Below are positions 1 to 6,056 of a stretch of DNA of 6,982 bases, in pieces; the stretch's first letter is position 1; each line of letters starts with the position of its first letter. The position numbers and the translations under genes are program-made. The notes beneath the pieces are model-generated. The model made no database searches. It worked only from the letters and a program-made list of their open reading frames with translations, and had not been told where the DNA came from. This DNA is from JAUWOY01 sp034431315 (GTDB lineage: Bacteria; Chloroflexota; Anaerolineae; VGOG01). The stretch is from NCBI GenBank assembly GCA_034431315.1, contig DAOUDK010000149.1, forward strand, positions 1 through 6,982, in the 5' to 3' direction.

Positions 1-161
1 TTCACCCTTACCGCTAACGGCGGTATGTTTCTGTGGCACTGTCCATCGGGTCGCCCCGCCTGGGTGTTACCCAGCACCGTGCTCTGTGGAGCTCGGACTT
101 TCCTCGGACAGTTTTCCGCGTGGGAAAAGCTGCCCGCGATCGCCTGGCCTGCTCAAGCACC
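1..161 (-). ncRNA. rnpB: RNase P RNA, class A, 5' part (cut by window edge)
   Basis: This is the catalytic RNA of ribonuclease P, which trims the 5' leader of precursor tRNAs. Read on the minus strand, the diagnostic 5' conserved block GAGGAAAGTCCGAGCTCC lies near positions 113-96. It is preceded by a hairpin that pairs GGGCAGCTTTTCC with GGAAAACTGTCC (P3-like). After the block come ACAGAGCACGGTGCTGGGTA and the GGCGACCCGATGGACAGTGC segment, then ACAGAAACATACCGCC, as expected for bacterial class A molecules. The 5' end is placed about seven bases after the -10 box of the promoter at 196-168. The 3' half, including the universally conserved closing strand of P4, lies off the left edge. Identification is firm; the exact 5' end is inferred from the promoter. 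Confidence 0.93.
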
Positions 162-167
162 GATTTA

Positions 168-196
168 ACTATAACACATGCGAGGCTCGTTGTCAA
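168..196 (-). promoter_or_regulatory. sigma70-type promoter of rnpB
   Basis: On the minus strand a perfect -35 box TTGACA (196-191) is followed after exactly 17 bases by the -10 box TATAGT (173-168), one mismatch from consensus. The predicted start near 161 matches the expected 5' end of the RNase P RNA. Such strength suits a stable housekeeping RNA. Confidence 0.8.
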
Positions 197-200
197 GTAT

Positions 201-229
201 TTGACAAAATGTTCTCTCTGGATTATCAT
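201..229 (+). promoter_or_regulatory. sigma70-type promoter of the cooC-led gene set
   Basis: A perfect -35 box TTGACA (201-206) is followed after 17 bases by TATCAT (224-229). Transcription would begin near 236, leaving a leader of only about 23 bases before the cooC start codon. Its -35 box is four bases from the end of the rnpB -35 box, so the two polymerase footprints overlap and the promoters should compete. Confidence 0.7.
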
Positions 230-258
230 TCGGATAACAATAACCACGGAGAAGGATT

Positions 259-1041
259 ATGGCTAAAACTATCGCTGTAGCCGGCAAGGGGGGGACGGGC
301 AAGACGACCATCACCACTTTGCTGATCAAATACCTGGTGGAAAAGCGTTCAGGAACAGTACTGGCCATTGACGCCGATCCCAGCACCAACCTGAACCTGG
401 CCCTGGGAGTGCCGGTTTACGAGACCGTAGGCGACATCCGCGAGGAGACATTACAGGCAGTGCAGAGCGGCAGCTCGCTGGGGGGCATGAGCAAGCCCGA
501 CTATCTCGACCTCAGGATCCAGCAGTCTCTGGTAGAGGAGCGCGACTTCGACCTCCTGGCCATGGGCCGCCCTGAGGGCCCCGGCTGCTACTGCGCGGCC
601 AATAACATGCTGCGCCTGTCCATTGATCGCCTGTCCAAATCCTACGATTACGTGGTCATAGACAACGAGGCCGGCCTGGAGCACCTCAGCCGCCGCACCA
701 CCCGCGACGTGGACCTCCTGCTCACCATCTCCGATCCCACCATGCGGGGCATCATCGCCGCCGGCAGGGCAGCAAATCTCATCGGAGAGCTGGATACCAG
801 GGTTGGAGACATCGGGCTCATCGTAAACCGAGTGCGTGGTGACGGGTCAGGTGAATTGAAGCTGACGCCAGAGTTGGAGCAGGCCATCGCCGAAAATGGG
901 CTCAAGCTGATCGGCCTGATCCCAGAGGATCCCACGGTGGGCAATTACGACGCTAAGGGCCGGCCTCTGATCGAACTGCCTCCTGAGTCCCCGGCTCGAC
1001 AAGCCGTAGAGGAGATCATCAAGTCGCTGGATGGGCTGTGA
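259..1041 (+). CDS. cooC: CooC-type CO dehydrogenase maturation ATPase
   Basis: This 260-residue cytoplasmic P-loop ATPase belongs to the MinD/ParA-like SIMIBI class. CooC proteins use ATP-driven dimer changes to help insert nickel into the C-cluster of CO dehydrogenase, often that of the CODH/acetyl-CoA synthase complex. Visible motifs are a deviant Walker A (KGGTGKTT, residues 10-17, with signature Lys10), the switch I-type IDADPSTNL (37-45), the CooC-specific GCYC pair (Cys110 and Cys112, which in the family bind metal at the dimer interface), and VIDNEAGLEH (133-142) as the Walker B region. The length is normal for the family. The ATG follows GGAG (248-251) at good spacing and lies just downstream of a strong promoter. 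No CODH or ACS subunit gene is in the window, so the client enzyme is inferred. A ParA/MinD role is unlikely because of the cysteine pair. Confidence 0.88.
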   Translation: MAKTIAVAGKGGTGKTTITTLLIKYLVEKRSGTVLAIDADPSTNLNLALGVPVYETVGDIREETLQAVQSGSSLGGMSKPDYLDLRIQQSLVEERDFDLLAMGRPEGPGCYCAANNMLRLSIDRLSKSYDYVVIDNEAGLEHLSRRTTRDVDLLLTISDPTMRGIIAAGRAANLIGELDTRVGDIGLIVNRVRGDGSGELKLTPELEQAIAENGLKLIGLIPEDPTVGNYDAKGRPLIELPPESPARQAVEEIIKSLDGL

Positions 1042-1085
1042 GGAACGAGTTAACGGGGAACGAGTTGACGAGGGACAAGTTGCGA
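1041..1085 (+). repeat. three tandem 15-base units in the cooC-radical SAM gap
   Basis: The gap between cooC and the next gene is three consecutive 15-base units with no spacer: aggaacgagttaacg (1041-1055), gggaacgagttgacg (1056-1070) and agggacaagttgcga (1071-1085). The first begins on the last base of the cooC stop codon and the third ends on the first base of the chosen ATG. The length of 15 keeps the frame, so an upstream in-frame ATG at 1031 reads through it without a stop. Confidence 0.75.
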
Positions 1086-2098
1086 TGAAAGAAGCGATGT
1101 TGTACGAAAAGCTGGAAGACGATCGCGTGCGGTGCAATCTGTGCGCCCATCGCTGCCTGATCAAAGAGGGAAAACGAGGGATTTGCCTGGTGCGGGAGAA
1201 TCGCGGCGGCAGCCTGTACACTCTGGTCTACGGGCGCACCATCTCGCAAGCTCTGGACCCTGTGGAGAAGAAACCCTTGTTCAACTTCTACCCTGGCACC
1301 ACCGCTTTCTCGGTAGCTACTGTGGGTTGCAACTTTCGCTGTGATTTCTGCCAGAACTGGGAGATCTCCCAGGCGGTGCGAGACGAGCACCTGATCCTGG
1401 GACGGGAGGCCACGCCCGAGCAACTGGTAGCCACCGCCAAACGCTACGGCTGCCGCAGCATCGCCTACACTTACACCGAGCCGACCATCTTCACCGAGTA
1501 CGCCTACGATACGGCCAGGCTGGCCCACCAGGCGGGGATAGCCAACATCTACGTCACCAACGGCTACATGACCGAGGAGATGCTGGAGGCGTTTGATCCC
1601 TATTTGGACGCCGCCAACGTTGACCTCAAGGCCTGGAGCGATGAGTTCTATCGCCAGTACTGCGGGGCGCGCTTGCAGCCCGTATTGGACAGCCTCAAGA
1701 AGATGAAGGAGTTGGGCATCTGGGTGGAGGTGACGACGCTGATCATCCCCACGCTGAACGACTCCGACGATGAGCTCCAGCAAATCGCCGAGTTCATCGC
1801 CCAGGAGCTAGGAGTGGAGACGCCGTGGCACATCAGCCGCTTCCATCCCAACTATAAACTCGCAAACAAGCCCGCTACCCCGATAAGCACCCTCAACCGG
1901 GCGCAGGAGATCGGGCTGGCGGCGGGCCTGCGCTACGTCTACCAGGGCAACGTGCCCGGCAGCGAGGGCGAGAACACTTTCTGCTACAACTGCGGCAAGC
2001 TGCTCATCGGCCGCTACGGCTATCGAATCATGGAATCTCACATTAAAGACTCAAGGTGCGCCTACTGCTCGGTTGAGATAGATGGCGTGGGCCTGTGA
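1085..2098 (+). CDS. amrS: AmmeMemoRadiSam-type radical SAM enzyme
   Basis: This 337-residue protein belongs to the pyruvate-formate-lyase-activating-enzyme-like radical SAM family of the AmmeMemoRadiSam system. The [4Fe-4S] cluster motif CNFRCDFC (Cys82, Cys86, Cys89) lies in the usual GCN context. An N-terminal CNLCAHRC (Cys17, 20, 24) plus Cys34, and C-terminal pairs CYNC (300, 303) and CAYC (325, 328), look like extra metal sites typical of the family. TYTEPTIF (129-136) and VDLKAW (179-184) are further family-like segments. Partners AMMECR1 and MEMO are not in the window. The in-frame ATG at 1031 would add 18 residues read from a tandem repeat overlapping cooC and has no ribosome site, so 1085 is preferred; ATG 1097 is also possible. 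The gene lies 43 bases after cooC and is probably cotranscribed. I know of no settled substrate for the family. Confidence 0.85.
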   Translation: MKEAMLYEKLEDDRVRCNLCAHRCLIKEGKRGICLVRENRGGSLYTLVYGRTISQALDPVEKKPLFNFYPGTTAFSVATVGCNFRCDFCQNWEISQAVRDEHLILGREATPEQLVATAKRYGCRSIAYTYTEPTIFTEYAYDTARLAHQAGIANIYVTNGYMTEEMLEAFDPYLDAANVDLKAWSDEFYRQYCGARLQPVLDSLKKMKELGIWVEVTTLIIPTLNDSDDELQQIAEFIAQELGVETPWHISRFHPNYKLANKPATPISTLNRAQEIGLAAGLRYVYQGNVPGSEGENTFCYNCGKLLIGRYGYRIMESHIKDSRCAYCSVEIDGVGL

Positions 2099-2133
2099 GT
2101 CCGGGAGGGTGAGATCTTGTCAATTCCGAATCC

Positions 2134-2145
2134 AAAGGAGGTGAT
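2134..2145 (+). promoter_or_regulatory. near-perfect Shine-Dalgarno sequence before the PDZ gene
   Basis: AAAGGAGGTGAT matches twelve consecutive bases of the canonical complement of the 16S rRNA 3' end. The GGAGG core ends 13 bases before the ATG at 2155, longer than optimal. An in-frame stop (TAA, 2146-2148) lies between them, so no upstream start is possible in this frame. None of the neighbouring genes has such an extended site. Confidence 0.7.
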
Positions 2146-2154
2146 TAAATCATC

Positions 2155-2697
2155 ATGGAGAATAAGCGCAAAATCTACACCATTACGATACTTATCGCCC
2201 TGACGGGTGTCTTGGTCAGCCTGATCGTCAGTTGCTTCGCAGGGGGCATGGCCGGCTATTGGATAGCCAGTCGCCAGACGCGAGGGGGCGCTGAGGAGCT
2301 AGTTCGAGAACTTCAAGAACAAGTAGAGATCAGGCGATTTGAGCCGATCGTTCCGCCTGAGATCTTCGAGGAAGAATTCGAGCCCTTCAGGGAGAGGCTC
2401 TCCGGCGCTGCGGTATTGTACGTGGAACCCAACAGCCCAGCCGATAGCGCGGGCCTGGAAGAAGGGGATGTCATCACCGCCGTGGACGGCCGGGCGGTGG
2501 AAATGAATCACCCACTGGACCAGCTCCTCCAGCGCTACAAACCGGGCGACATCGTGGAGATCACCTACTGGCGCGATGATCGAGAGCACGAGGTGAGGGT
2601 GCGGTTGGGCCAGCACCCTGAGAAAAAGAACAGGGCCTATCTGGGGATACGCTTCACGTCCCTTTTTATGCCCTTCTTCGAGGAGCCGGAGGATTAG
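2155..2697 (+). CDS. membrane-anchored PDZ-domain protein
   Basis: This 180-residue protein has a short basic N-terminus (MENKRK), one long hydrophobic segment (about residues 8-37, containing Cys27) that should anchor it in the cytoplasmic membrane, and a charged, possibly helical linker (45-80). A single PDZ domain follows at about 86-153, recognised by the EPNSPADSAGLEEGDVITAVDG block (91-112) and the later GDIVEITYWRDD strand. This is the PDZ type found in HtrA/DegP, CtpA and site-2 proteases, but no protease domain, catalytic triad or HExxH is present. It would therefore act as a substrate- or C-terminus-binding adaptor outside the membrane. The tail RAYLGIRFTSL (160-170) resembles the strand that opens many HtrA PDZ domains, so a second PDZ may have been lost. 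The gene follows the radical SAM gene by 56 bases and has an unusually strong ribosome site. Its specific function is unknown. Confidence 0.75.
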   Translation: MENKRKIYTITILIALTGVLVSLIVSCFAGGMAGYWIASRQTRGGAEELVRELQEQVEIRRFEPIVPPEIFEEEFEPFRERLSGAAVLYVEPNSPADSAGLEEGDVITAVDGRAVEMNHPLDQLLQRYKPGDIVEITYWRDDREHEVRVRLGQHPEKKNRAYLGIRFTSLFMPFFEEPED

Positions 2698-2726
2698 CAA
2701 AGCCGGCGATATGACAACGAATCTAT

Positions 2727-2770
2727 GGATTGAACGAATTAGGACACATCAGCACGGATTCGTTCGATTC
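2727..2770. repeat. imperfect inverted repeat between convergent genes
   Basis: Arms at 2727-2739 and 2758-2770 pair over 13 positions with one clear mismatch and one wobble; the core GAACGAAT / ATTCGTTC is perfect. The loop is 18 bases. It sits between the 3' ends of the PDZ gene and btuD, where a bidirectional terminator might be expected, but there is no T-run on either side, so a terminator role is doubtful. Confidence 0.5.
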
Positions 2771-2776
2771 CTGAAA

Positions 2777-2820
2777 GTTGAATCCTACCAGTCCGTCCGT
2801 TGAATCCTACCAGTCCGTTG
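2777..2820. repeat. tandem 22-base direct repeat, two copies
   Basis: Two adjacent units (2777-2798 and 2799-2820) share an identical 20-base core, GTTGAATCCTACCAGTCCGT, and differ only in the last two bases (cc versus tg). They lie directly after the btuD stop codon, in btuD orientation, and show no coding capacity. Confidence 0.85.
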
Positions 2821-2825
2821 TTCCC

Positions 2826-3626
2826 CTACGTAAGAGGCAGAACGACGACCTGGGGAGTGTGGCGAGTGGGGTGCTCCTGCACCTGCACATCGGCCTGGAA
2901 GACCTGGCGGATGCTCTCCTCGCGCAGTACCTCGGCCGGGCTGCCGTTGGCCACTACCCGTCCCCCGTTCAACAAGATGAGGCGATCGAAATAGAGAGCG
3001 GCCAGGTTCAGGTCGTGCATGGTGGCTAACACGGTCAGGCCCTCCTGGCGATTGAGCCGCTTGATCAGTTCCAGGATCTCTACCTGGTGATTGATGTCGA
3101 GGTGAACGGTGGGCTCGTCGAGGAGGAGGATCTCGGGCTCCTGAGCCAGGGCCATGGCGATGATGACCCGCTGTTTCTCACCCCCTGATAACTCGCCGAA
3201 GGGCCTCTCTGCCAGGGCCGAGGTGGCGGTCAGCTCCATCTTCTCCGCCACCACCTGGCGGTCGCGGGGGCCTGCGCCCAGGATGGGACGGACGTGGGGC
3301 GTGCGGCCCATCATCACCATCTCGTAGGCACTGAAGGCGAAGGGCATGGCCAGCTCCTGGGGCACCACCGCCACTCGCTGAGCTACCTGGCGCCGGTCAA
3401 GGGCGCGTATGTCCTGCCCATCCAGATACACCTTGCCCTGGTTGGGCACCAGAAGACCGCTCAACACCCTGAGAAGCGTCGTCTTGCCCGAGCCATTAGG
3501 CCCGATGAGGCCCACCAACTCGCCCTTCCCCAATTCGAGGCTGACCCCGCGCAAGACCAGGCCATCATGCTCATAGTAGCAGAAGTCAACGTCTGTCGCC
3601 CCCACGGCACAAGAATTCCCTCGCAT
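2826..3626 (-). CDS. btuD: cobalamin ABC transporter ATP-binding protein BtuD
   Basis: This 266-residue cytoplasmic ATPase of the FepC/BtuD group hydrolyses ATP to power B12 import through BtuC. All ABC motifs are present in order: Walker A GPNGSGKT (42-49), Q-loop Gln90 in VVPQE, signature LSGGE (146-150) followed by KQR, Walker B ILLLDEP (166-172), D-loop HLD (175-177) and switch His204 in ATMHDLN. The chosen ATG (3626-3624) has GAGGA a few bases upstream; the open frame extends a further 24 codons, but those codons read through the hairpin that follows btuC and are unlikely to be translated. It is the last gene of the riboswitch-led operon, 61 bases after btuC. Sequence alone would also allow a siderophore or haem transporter; the upstream cobalamin riboswitch decides for B12. 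Confidence 0.88.
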   Translation of the reverse strand: MRGNSCAVGATDVDFCYYEHDGLVLRGVSLELGKGELVGLIGPNGSGKTTLLRVLSGLLVPNQGKVYLDGQDIRALDRRQVAQRVAVVPQELAMPFAFSAYEMVMMGRTPHVRPILGAGPRDRQVVAEKMELTATSALAERPFGELSGGEKQRVIIAMALAQEPEILLLDEPTVHLDINHQVEILELIKRLNRQEGLTVLATMHDLNLAALYFDRLILLNGGRVVANGSPAEVLREESIRQVFQADVQVQEHPTRHTPQVVVLPLT

Positions 3627-3643
3627 TTTCCTCGTTTCCCTCT

Positions 3644-3687
3644 GCCCTCTCCCTCCCCCTGCCCGAAGGGCGGGGGTGGGTGAGGGC
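3644..3687 (-). repeat. C-rich/G-rich hairpin between btuC and btuD
   Basis: Immediately after the btuC stop codon the minus strand reads a C-rich arm beginning GCCCTCACCC and a G-rich arm ending GGGAGAGGGC, with GCCC-TTC-GGGC at the tip. The arms pair imperfectly over almost the whole 44 bases. No T-run follows, so it is not a standard terminator. It may stabilise the 3' end of btuFC mRNA or adjust the level of BtuD relative to BtuC. Similar hairpins are common spacer elements in many bacteria. Confidence 0.7.
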
Positions 3688-4770
3688 CTAGAACACATAC
3701 TCCCGTTTACTGCGTCTCAGCAGGTAGATGAAGAACGGCGCGCCGATCATGGCGGTGATGATCCCTACCGGTATCTCGGCCGGGGCCAGGAGCAATCGGG
3801 CTATCAGGTCGGCCAGGACGAGGAAGAGGCTGCCCATCAGGGTGGAAGTGGGCAGAAGCAGACGGTGATCCGGCCCGAAGACCAGGCGCGCCACGTGGGG
3901 CACCACCAGGCCGATGAAACCCACCAGGCCACTGACCGACACCGCCGCCCCCGTCAGCAGCGAGCCCACCATCAGCAAGACCAGCTTGCGTCTCTCCACG
4001 TTCACGCCCAGATAGGCCGCCTGCTCCTCCCCCAGCAGGAAGGCGTTCAGGTCGTTGGCCAGGGCGTAGGCTGCCATGATTCCGGCCAGGATCAAAGGCA
4101 CGACGATGCGCAACTGAGGCCAACTGCTGGCCGTCACTCCCCCCATCGTCCAGAGCACCACTCGACGCAGGGTGTGGCCGCTGACCAGCATCAGGAAGGA
4201 CATCACGGCGGCCAACATGGAGCTGAAGGCAAAGCCCGCCAGGAGCAGGGTGGTGACGGGCGTGCGCGGCCCCACCCGGGCGATGTTGTAGACCACCAGG
4301 ACGGTAGCCAGCGCTCCAGCGAAGGCGGCCAGAGGCACCAGGGTGAAGCCTAACCAGACCACCTGGATGGGCAGGAGCAGGGCTATGGTGGCGCCCAGGG
4401 CCGCCCCGCCCGAAGTGCCGATGATGTAGGGGTCGGCCATGGGGTTGCGCAGCAATCCCTGGAAGAGAGCCCCCGCCGCGGCCAGAGCCGCTCCCACCAC
4501 CGCTGCCGTGATCACCCGGGGGAGGCGAATCTGGAAGATGATGGCCTCCGCCTGGCTTACACTGAGCCCGGCGGTGTCCCGAGCCTGTTGAAAGGCCGAA
4601 GTATCTGACCAACTGGAGAACCGGCCAATACCCGGTAGGCGGGCTATCAGCATCCTGGTCACGTCGCTAAAAGGTATGGGCACCGCCCCCAACGAGGTAG
4701 CCACAACTACACAACCCAGCAAAGCGACAGCAAGGACGAGTATGACGACGGTAGCATGGCGACGTTTCAC
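3688..4770 (-). CDS. btuC: cobalamin ABC transporter permease BtuC
   Basis: This 360-residue FecCD/BtuC-family permease is highly hydrophobic throughout, with about ten likely membrane helices; two copies form the B12 channel and dock BtuD. Family hallmarks are SLGAVPIP (26-33), RLPR (82-85), GALFQGLLRNPMADPYIIGT (100-119), the cytoplasmic coupling region GLVGFIGLVVPHVAR (281-295) and EIPVGIITAMIGAPFFIYLL (332-351). The segment at about 44-78 between the first helix and RLPR is longer than in short members. I chose GTG at 4770-4768 because AAAAAAGGGG precedes it by six bases and VKRRH is a typical start. An ATG at 4797 (369 residues) borders a heptamer repeat and has no ribosome site; the frame stays open through that repeat to 4869. 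The gene is 101 bases after btuF. Confidence 0.88.
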   Translation of the reverse strand: MKRRHATVVILVLAVALLGCVVVATSLGAVPIPFSDVTRMLIARLPGIGRFSSWSDTSAFQQARDTAGLSVSQAEAIIFQIRLPRVITAAVVGAALAAAGALFQGLLRNPMADPYIIGTSGGAALGATIALLLPIQVVWLGFTLVPLAAFAGALATVLVVYNIARVGPRTPVTTLLLAGFAFSSMLAAVMSFLMLVSGHTLRRVVLWTMGGVTASSWPQLRIVVPLILAGIMAAYALANDLNAFLLGEEQAAYLGVNVERRKLVLLMVGSLLTGAAVSVSGLVGFIGLVVPHVARLVFGPDHRLLLPTSTLMGSLFLVLADLIARLLLAPAEIPVGIITAMIGAPFFIYLLRRSKREYVF

Positions 4771-4797
4771 AACCAACCCCTTTTTTAGCAGAAGCAT

Positions 4798-4870
4798 TTG
4801 GAAGTTGGAAATTGGAAATTGGAAGTTGGAAGGTGTTCCAACCTCCAACATCCAACATCTAACGTCCAAC
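4798..4870 (-). repeat. 5+5 heptamer palindrome between btuF and btuC
   Basis: On the plus strand five consecutive heptamers of the form TTGGAAR (4798-4832) are followed by a 3-base loop gtg (4833-4835) and five inverted heptamers of the form NTCCAAC (4836-4870: TTCCAAC, CTCCAAC, ATCCAAC, ATCTAAC, GTCCAAC). The transcript can fold into a hairpin of up to 35 pairs with scattered mismatches, starting one base beyond the btuF stop codon. It could protect btuF mRNA from 3' decay and lower downstream expression, which would suit the need for more binding protein than permease. Confidence 0.85.
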
Positions 4871-4871
4871 G

Positions 4872-5825
4872 CTATTCAAACAGCTCTGGATGGATGATCC
4901 TCGCCAAAGCCTCCAGGCCATCAATGATACGCGGCCCAGGGCGGCTGATCAGGATGTCATCAATGGGATAGATGGCGCCGTTTTTCACGGCGGCGATGAC
5001 CGACCAGCCAGGTCGCTCCTTCACCATCTCGGCGGTTACACCGTAGTTGGCGTCGCCGAGGACGATGACCTCCGGATCCTGGGCGATGATCTCCTCGGTG
5101 CTGAGCTGGGCCCACTGCATCTTGGCGCCGGCCCCGATGTTTGAGCCGCCGGCCAGGCTGATCAAAGCATCAATGAAGGAGCCAGGCCCCGGCGTATAGG
5201 GCTTGGAAGGATCGGTGGCGTCCAACTCGAAGAACACCTTTGGTCTGCTCCCCGCCTCTTTTGCCTTAGTGGTGATGTCGTCGAAGCGTTTCCGCAGCTT
5301 GGCTGCCAACTGGCTGGCTTCTTTCTCAGCGCCTGTGGCCTTCCCCAGCAATTCGACGTTGGCCATGATGCCCTCGATGTCGCCGGGATCCAGAACCAGC
5401 ACCGTGAGACCCAGCTTCTCCATTTCGGTGGCCTTTTCCACCTGAGCGGAGCTGCCGCCGATGGCCACTATCAGATCGGGATCGAGGGCCACGATCTTCT
5501 CCAGGTTGTGCTCCATGCCTCCCACCTTCTCGATGGACTTGGCCTCCTCAGGGTAATCGCAGAAGTCGGTCACGCCGACCACTTTATCGCCCAGGCCCAG
5601 GGCGAAGAGGATCTCGGTATTAGAAGGAGCCAGGGAGACGAGGCGCTGCGGGTTCTTGACGATCTCGACCGTGCGGCCAGCATCGTCAACCACGCTCACC
5701 GACTCGGGCGCCTCAGTTCCAGCCGGCTCCGAAGCCTCGGGCGCCTTAGCGCCTGCGCATCCGGCTAAGGCGACGATCAACAGGGCCAGTAGGCCCCACA
5801 GGACTAGCGATCTATAGGTTTTCAT
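4872..5825 (-). CDS. btuF: cobalamin-binding lipoprotein BtuF
   Basis: This 317-residue substrate-binding lipoprotein of the helical-backbone (TroA/BtuF-like) type captures cobalamin outside the cytoplasmic membrane and delivers it to BtuCD. The N-terminus is a lipoprotein signal: MKTYR, a hydrophobic stretch, then the lipobox LAGC with Cys23 as the predicted lipidated residue. A short Ala/Pro/Glu-rich linker follows. The binding domain begins near residue 43 (VSVVDDAGRTVEI) and includes RLVSLAPSNTEILFALGL and VGVTDFCDYP, typical of B12-binding members. The domain ends with a GWSVIAAVKNGAIYPIDD segment and the GPRIIDGLEALARIIHPE helix. The ATG at 5825 is preceded by GGAGGT with six-base spacing; an in-frame ATG nine codons upstream lacks such a site. 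It is the first gene of the operon, about 370 bases after the promoter, behind a cobalamin riboswitch and terminator. Confidence 0.9.
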   Translation of the reverse strand: MKTYRSLVLWGLLALLIVALAGCAGAKAPEASEPAGTEAPESVSVVDDAGRTVEIVKNPQRLVSLAPSNTEILFALGLGDKVVGVTDFCDYPEEAKSIEKVGGMEHNLEKIVALDPDLIVAIGGSSAQVEKATEMEKLGLTVLVLDPGDIEGIMANVELLGKATGAEKEASQLAAKLRKRFDDITTKAKEAGSRPKVFFELDATDPSKPYTPGPGSFIDALISLAGGSNIGAGAKMQWAQLSTEEIIAQDPEVIVLGDANYGVTAEMVKERPGWSVIAAVKNGAIYPIDDILISRPGPRIIDGLEALARIIHPELFE

Positions 5826-5863
5826 TGTGTTACCTCCGTTTGTTCTCAACATAGATGGAAATT

Positions 5864-5960
5864 AGAAACCAGGTTTTTGGGTTGACAAGACACTCTTCGC
5901 GCCGCAGGAGATCCCAAAAGCAACGATCTGCTTGCTCAGGCAGGAAAAAACCTGGTTTCT
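5864..5960. repeat. 97-bp element with perfect 15-bp terminal inverted repeats
   Basis: AGAAACCAGGTTTTT (5864-5878) and AAAAACCTGGTTTCT (5946-5960) are perfect reverse complements separated by 67 bases with no coding signal. The element lies in the btuF leader between the riboswitch terminator and the ribosome site. It resembles a tiny MITE-like or palindromic interspersed repeat. No clear flanking target duplication is visible. In the transcript the arms could pair and form a large stem upstream of btuF. Confidence 0.7.
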
Positions 5961-5967
5961 CCAACTG

Positions 5968-6000
5968 AAAATCCCCTTGCCTGCTTCGACAAGGGGATCG
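5968..6000 (-). terminator. intrinsic-type terminator of the cobalamin riboswitch
   Basis: On the minus strand ATCCCCTTG (5998-5990) pairs perfectly with CAAGGGGAT (5979-5971) across a 10-base loop, and the last T of the stem together with the next three bases gives TTTT before C. The 9-pair, G/C-rich stem lies about 57 bases after the riboswitch aptamer and before btuF, as expected for an expression platform that halts transcription when cobalamin is bound. The U-tract is short, so termination may be incomplete. Confidence 0.7.
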
Positions 6001-6056
6001 TTCATCGTACTTCGTTCATGGTGTTCCCACCCCCTTTCTCTCGAAGGTTTCTGGAA

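Noticed and set aside
33..280. Short open frames over the RNase P RNA gene
   Set aside because: They cross conserved RNase P RNA blocks and two promoters; no coding signal.
1031..1084. 18-codon N-terminal extension of the radical SAM protein
   Set aside because: It overlaps the cooC end, translates a tandem repeat and has no ribosome site; family members start close to the CNLC motif.
1019..1783. 254-codon minus-strand open frame
   Set aside because: Antisense to the radical SAM gene, which has clear catalytic motifs; the antisense product has none.
2727..2770. Bidirectional terminator between the PDZ gene and btuD
   Set aside because: The stem is imperfect, the loop long, and there is no T-run on either strand; listed only as an inverted repeat.
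2777..2820. CRISPR-like direct repeats
   Set aside because: Only two units and no spacer between them; no cas gene or leader nearby.
3676..4353. 225-codon plus-strand open frame, rich in Gln and His
   Set aside because: Antisense shadow of btuC, with no family resemblance and no ribosome site.
3707..4612. Long 301-codon open frame on the minus strand
   Set aside because: It overlaps btuC in another frame and its product is a Gly/His/Pro/Arg-rich low-complexity string typical of a GC-rich shadow frame.
4771..4869. N-terminal extension of BtuC through the heptamer palindrome
   Set aside because: The extension merely translates the repeat (SNFQFPISNFQ) and lacks a ribosome site, while GTG 4770 has one at good spacing.
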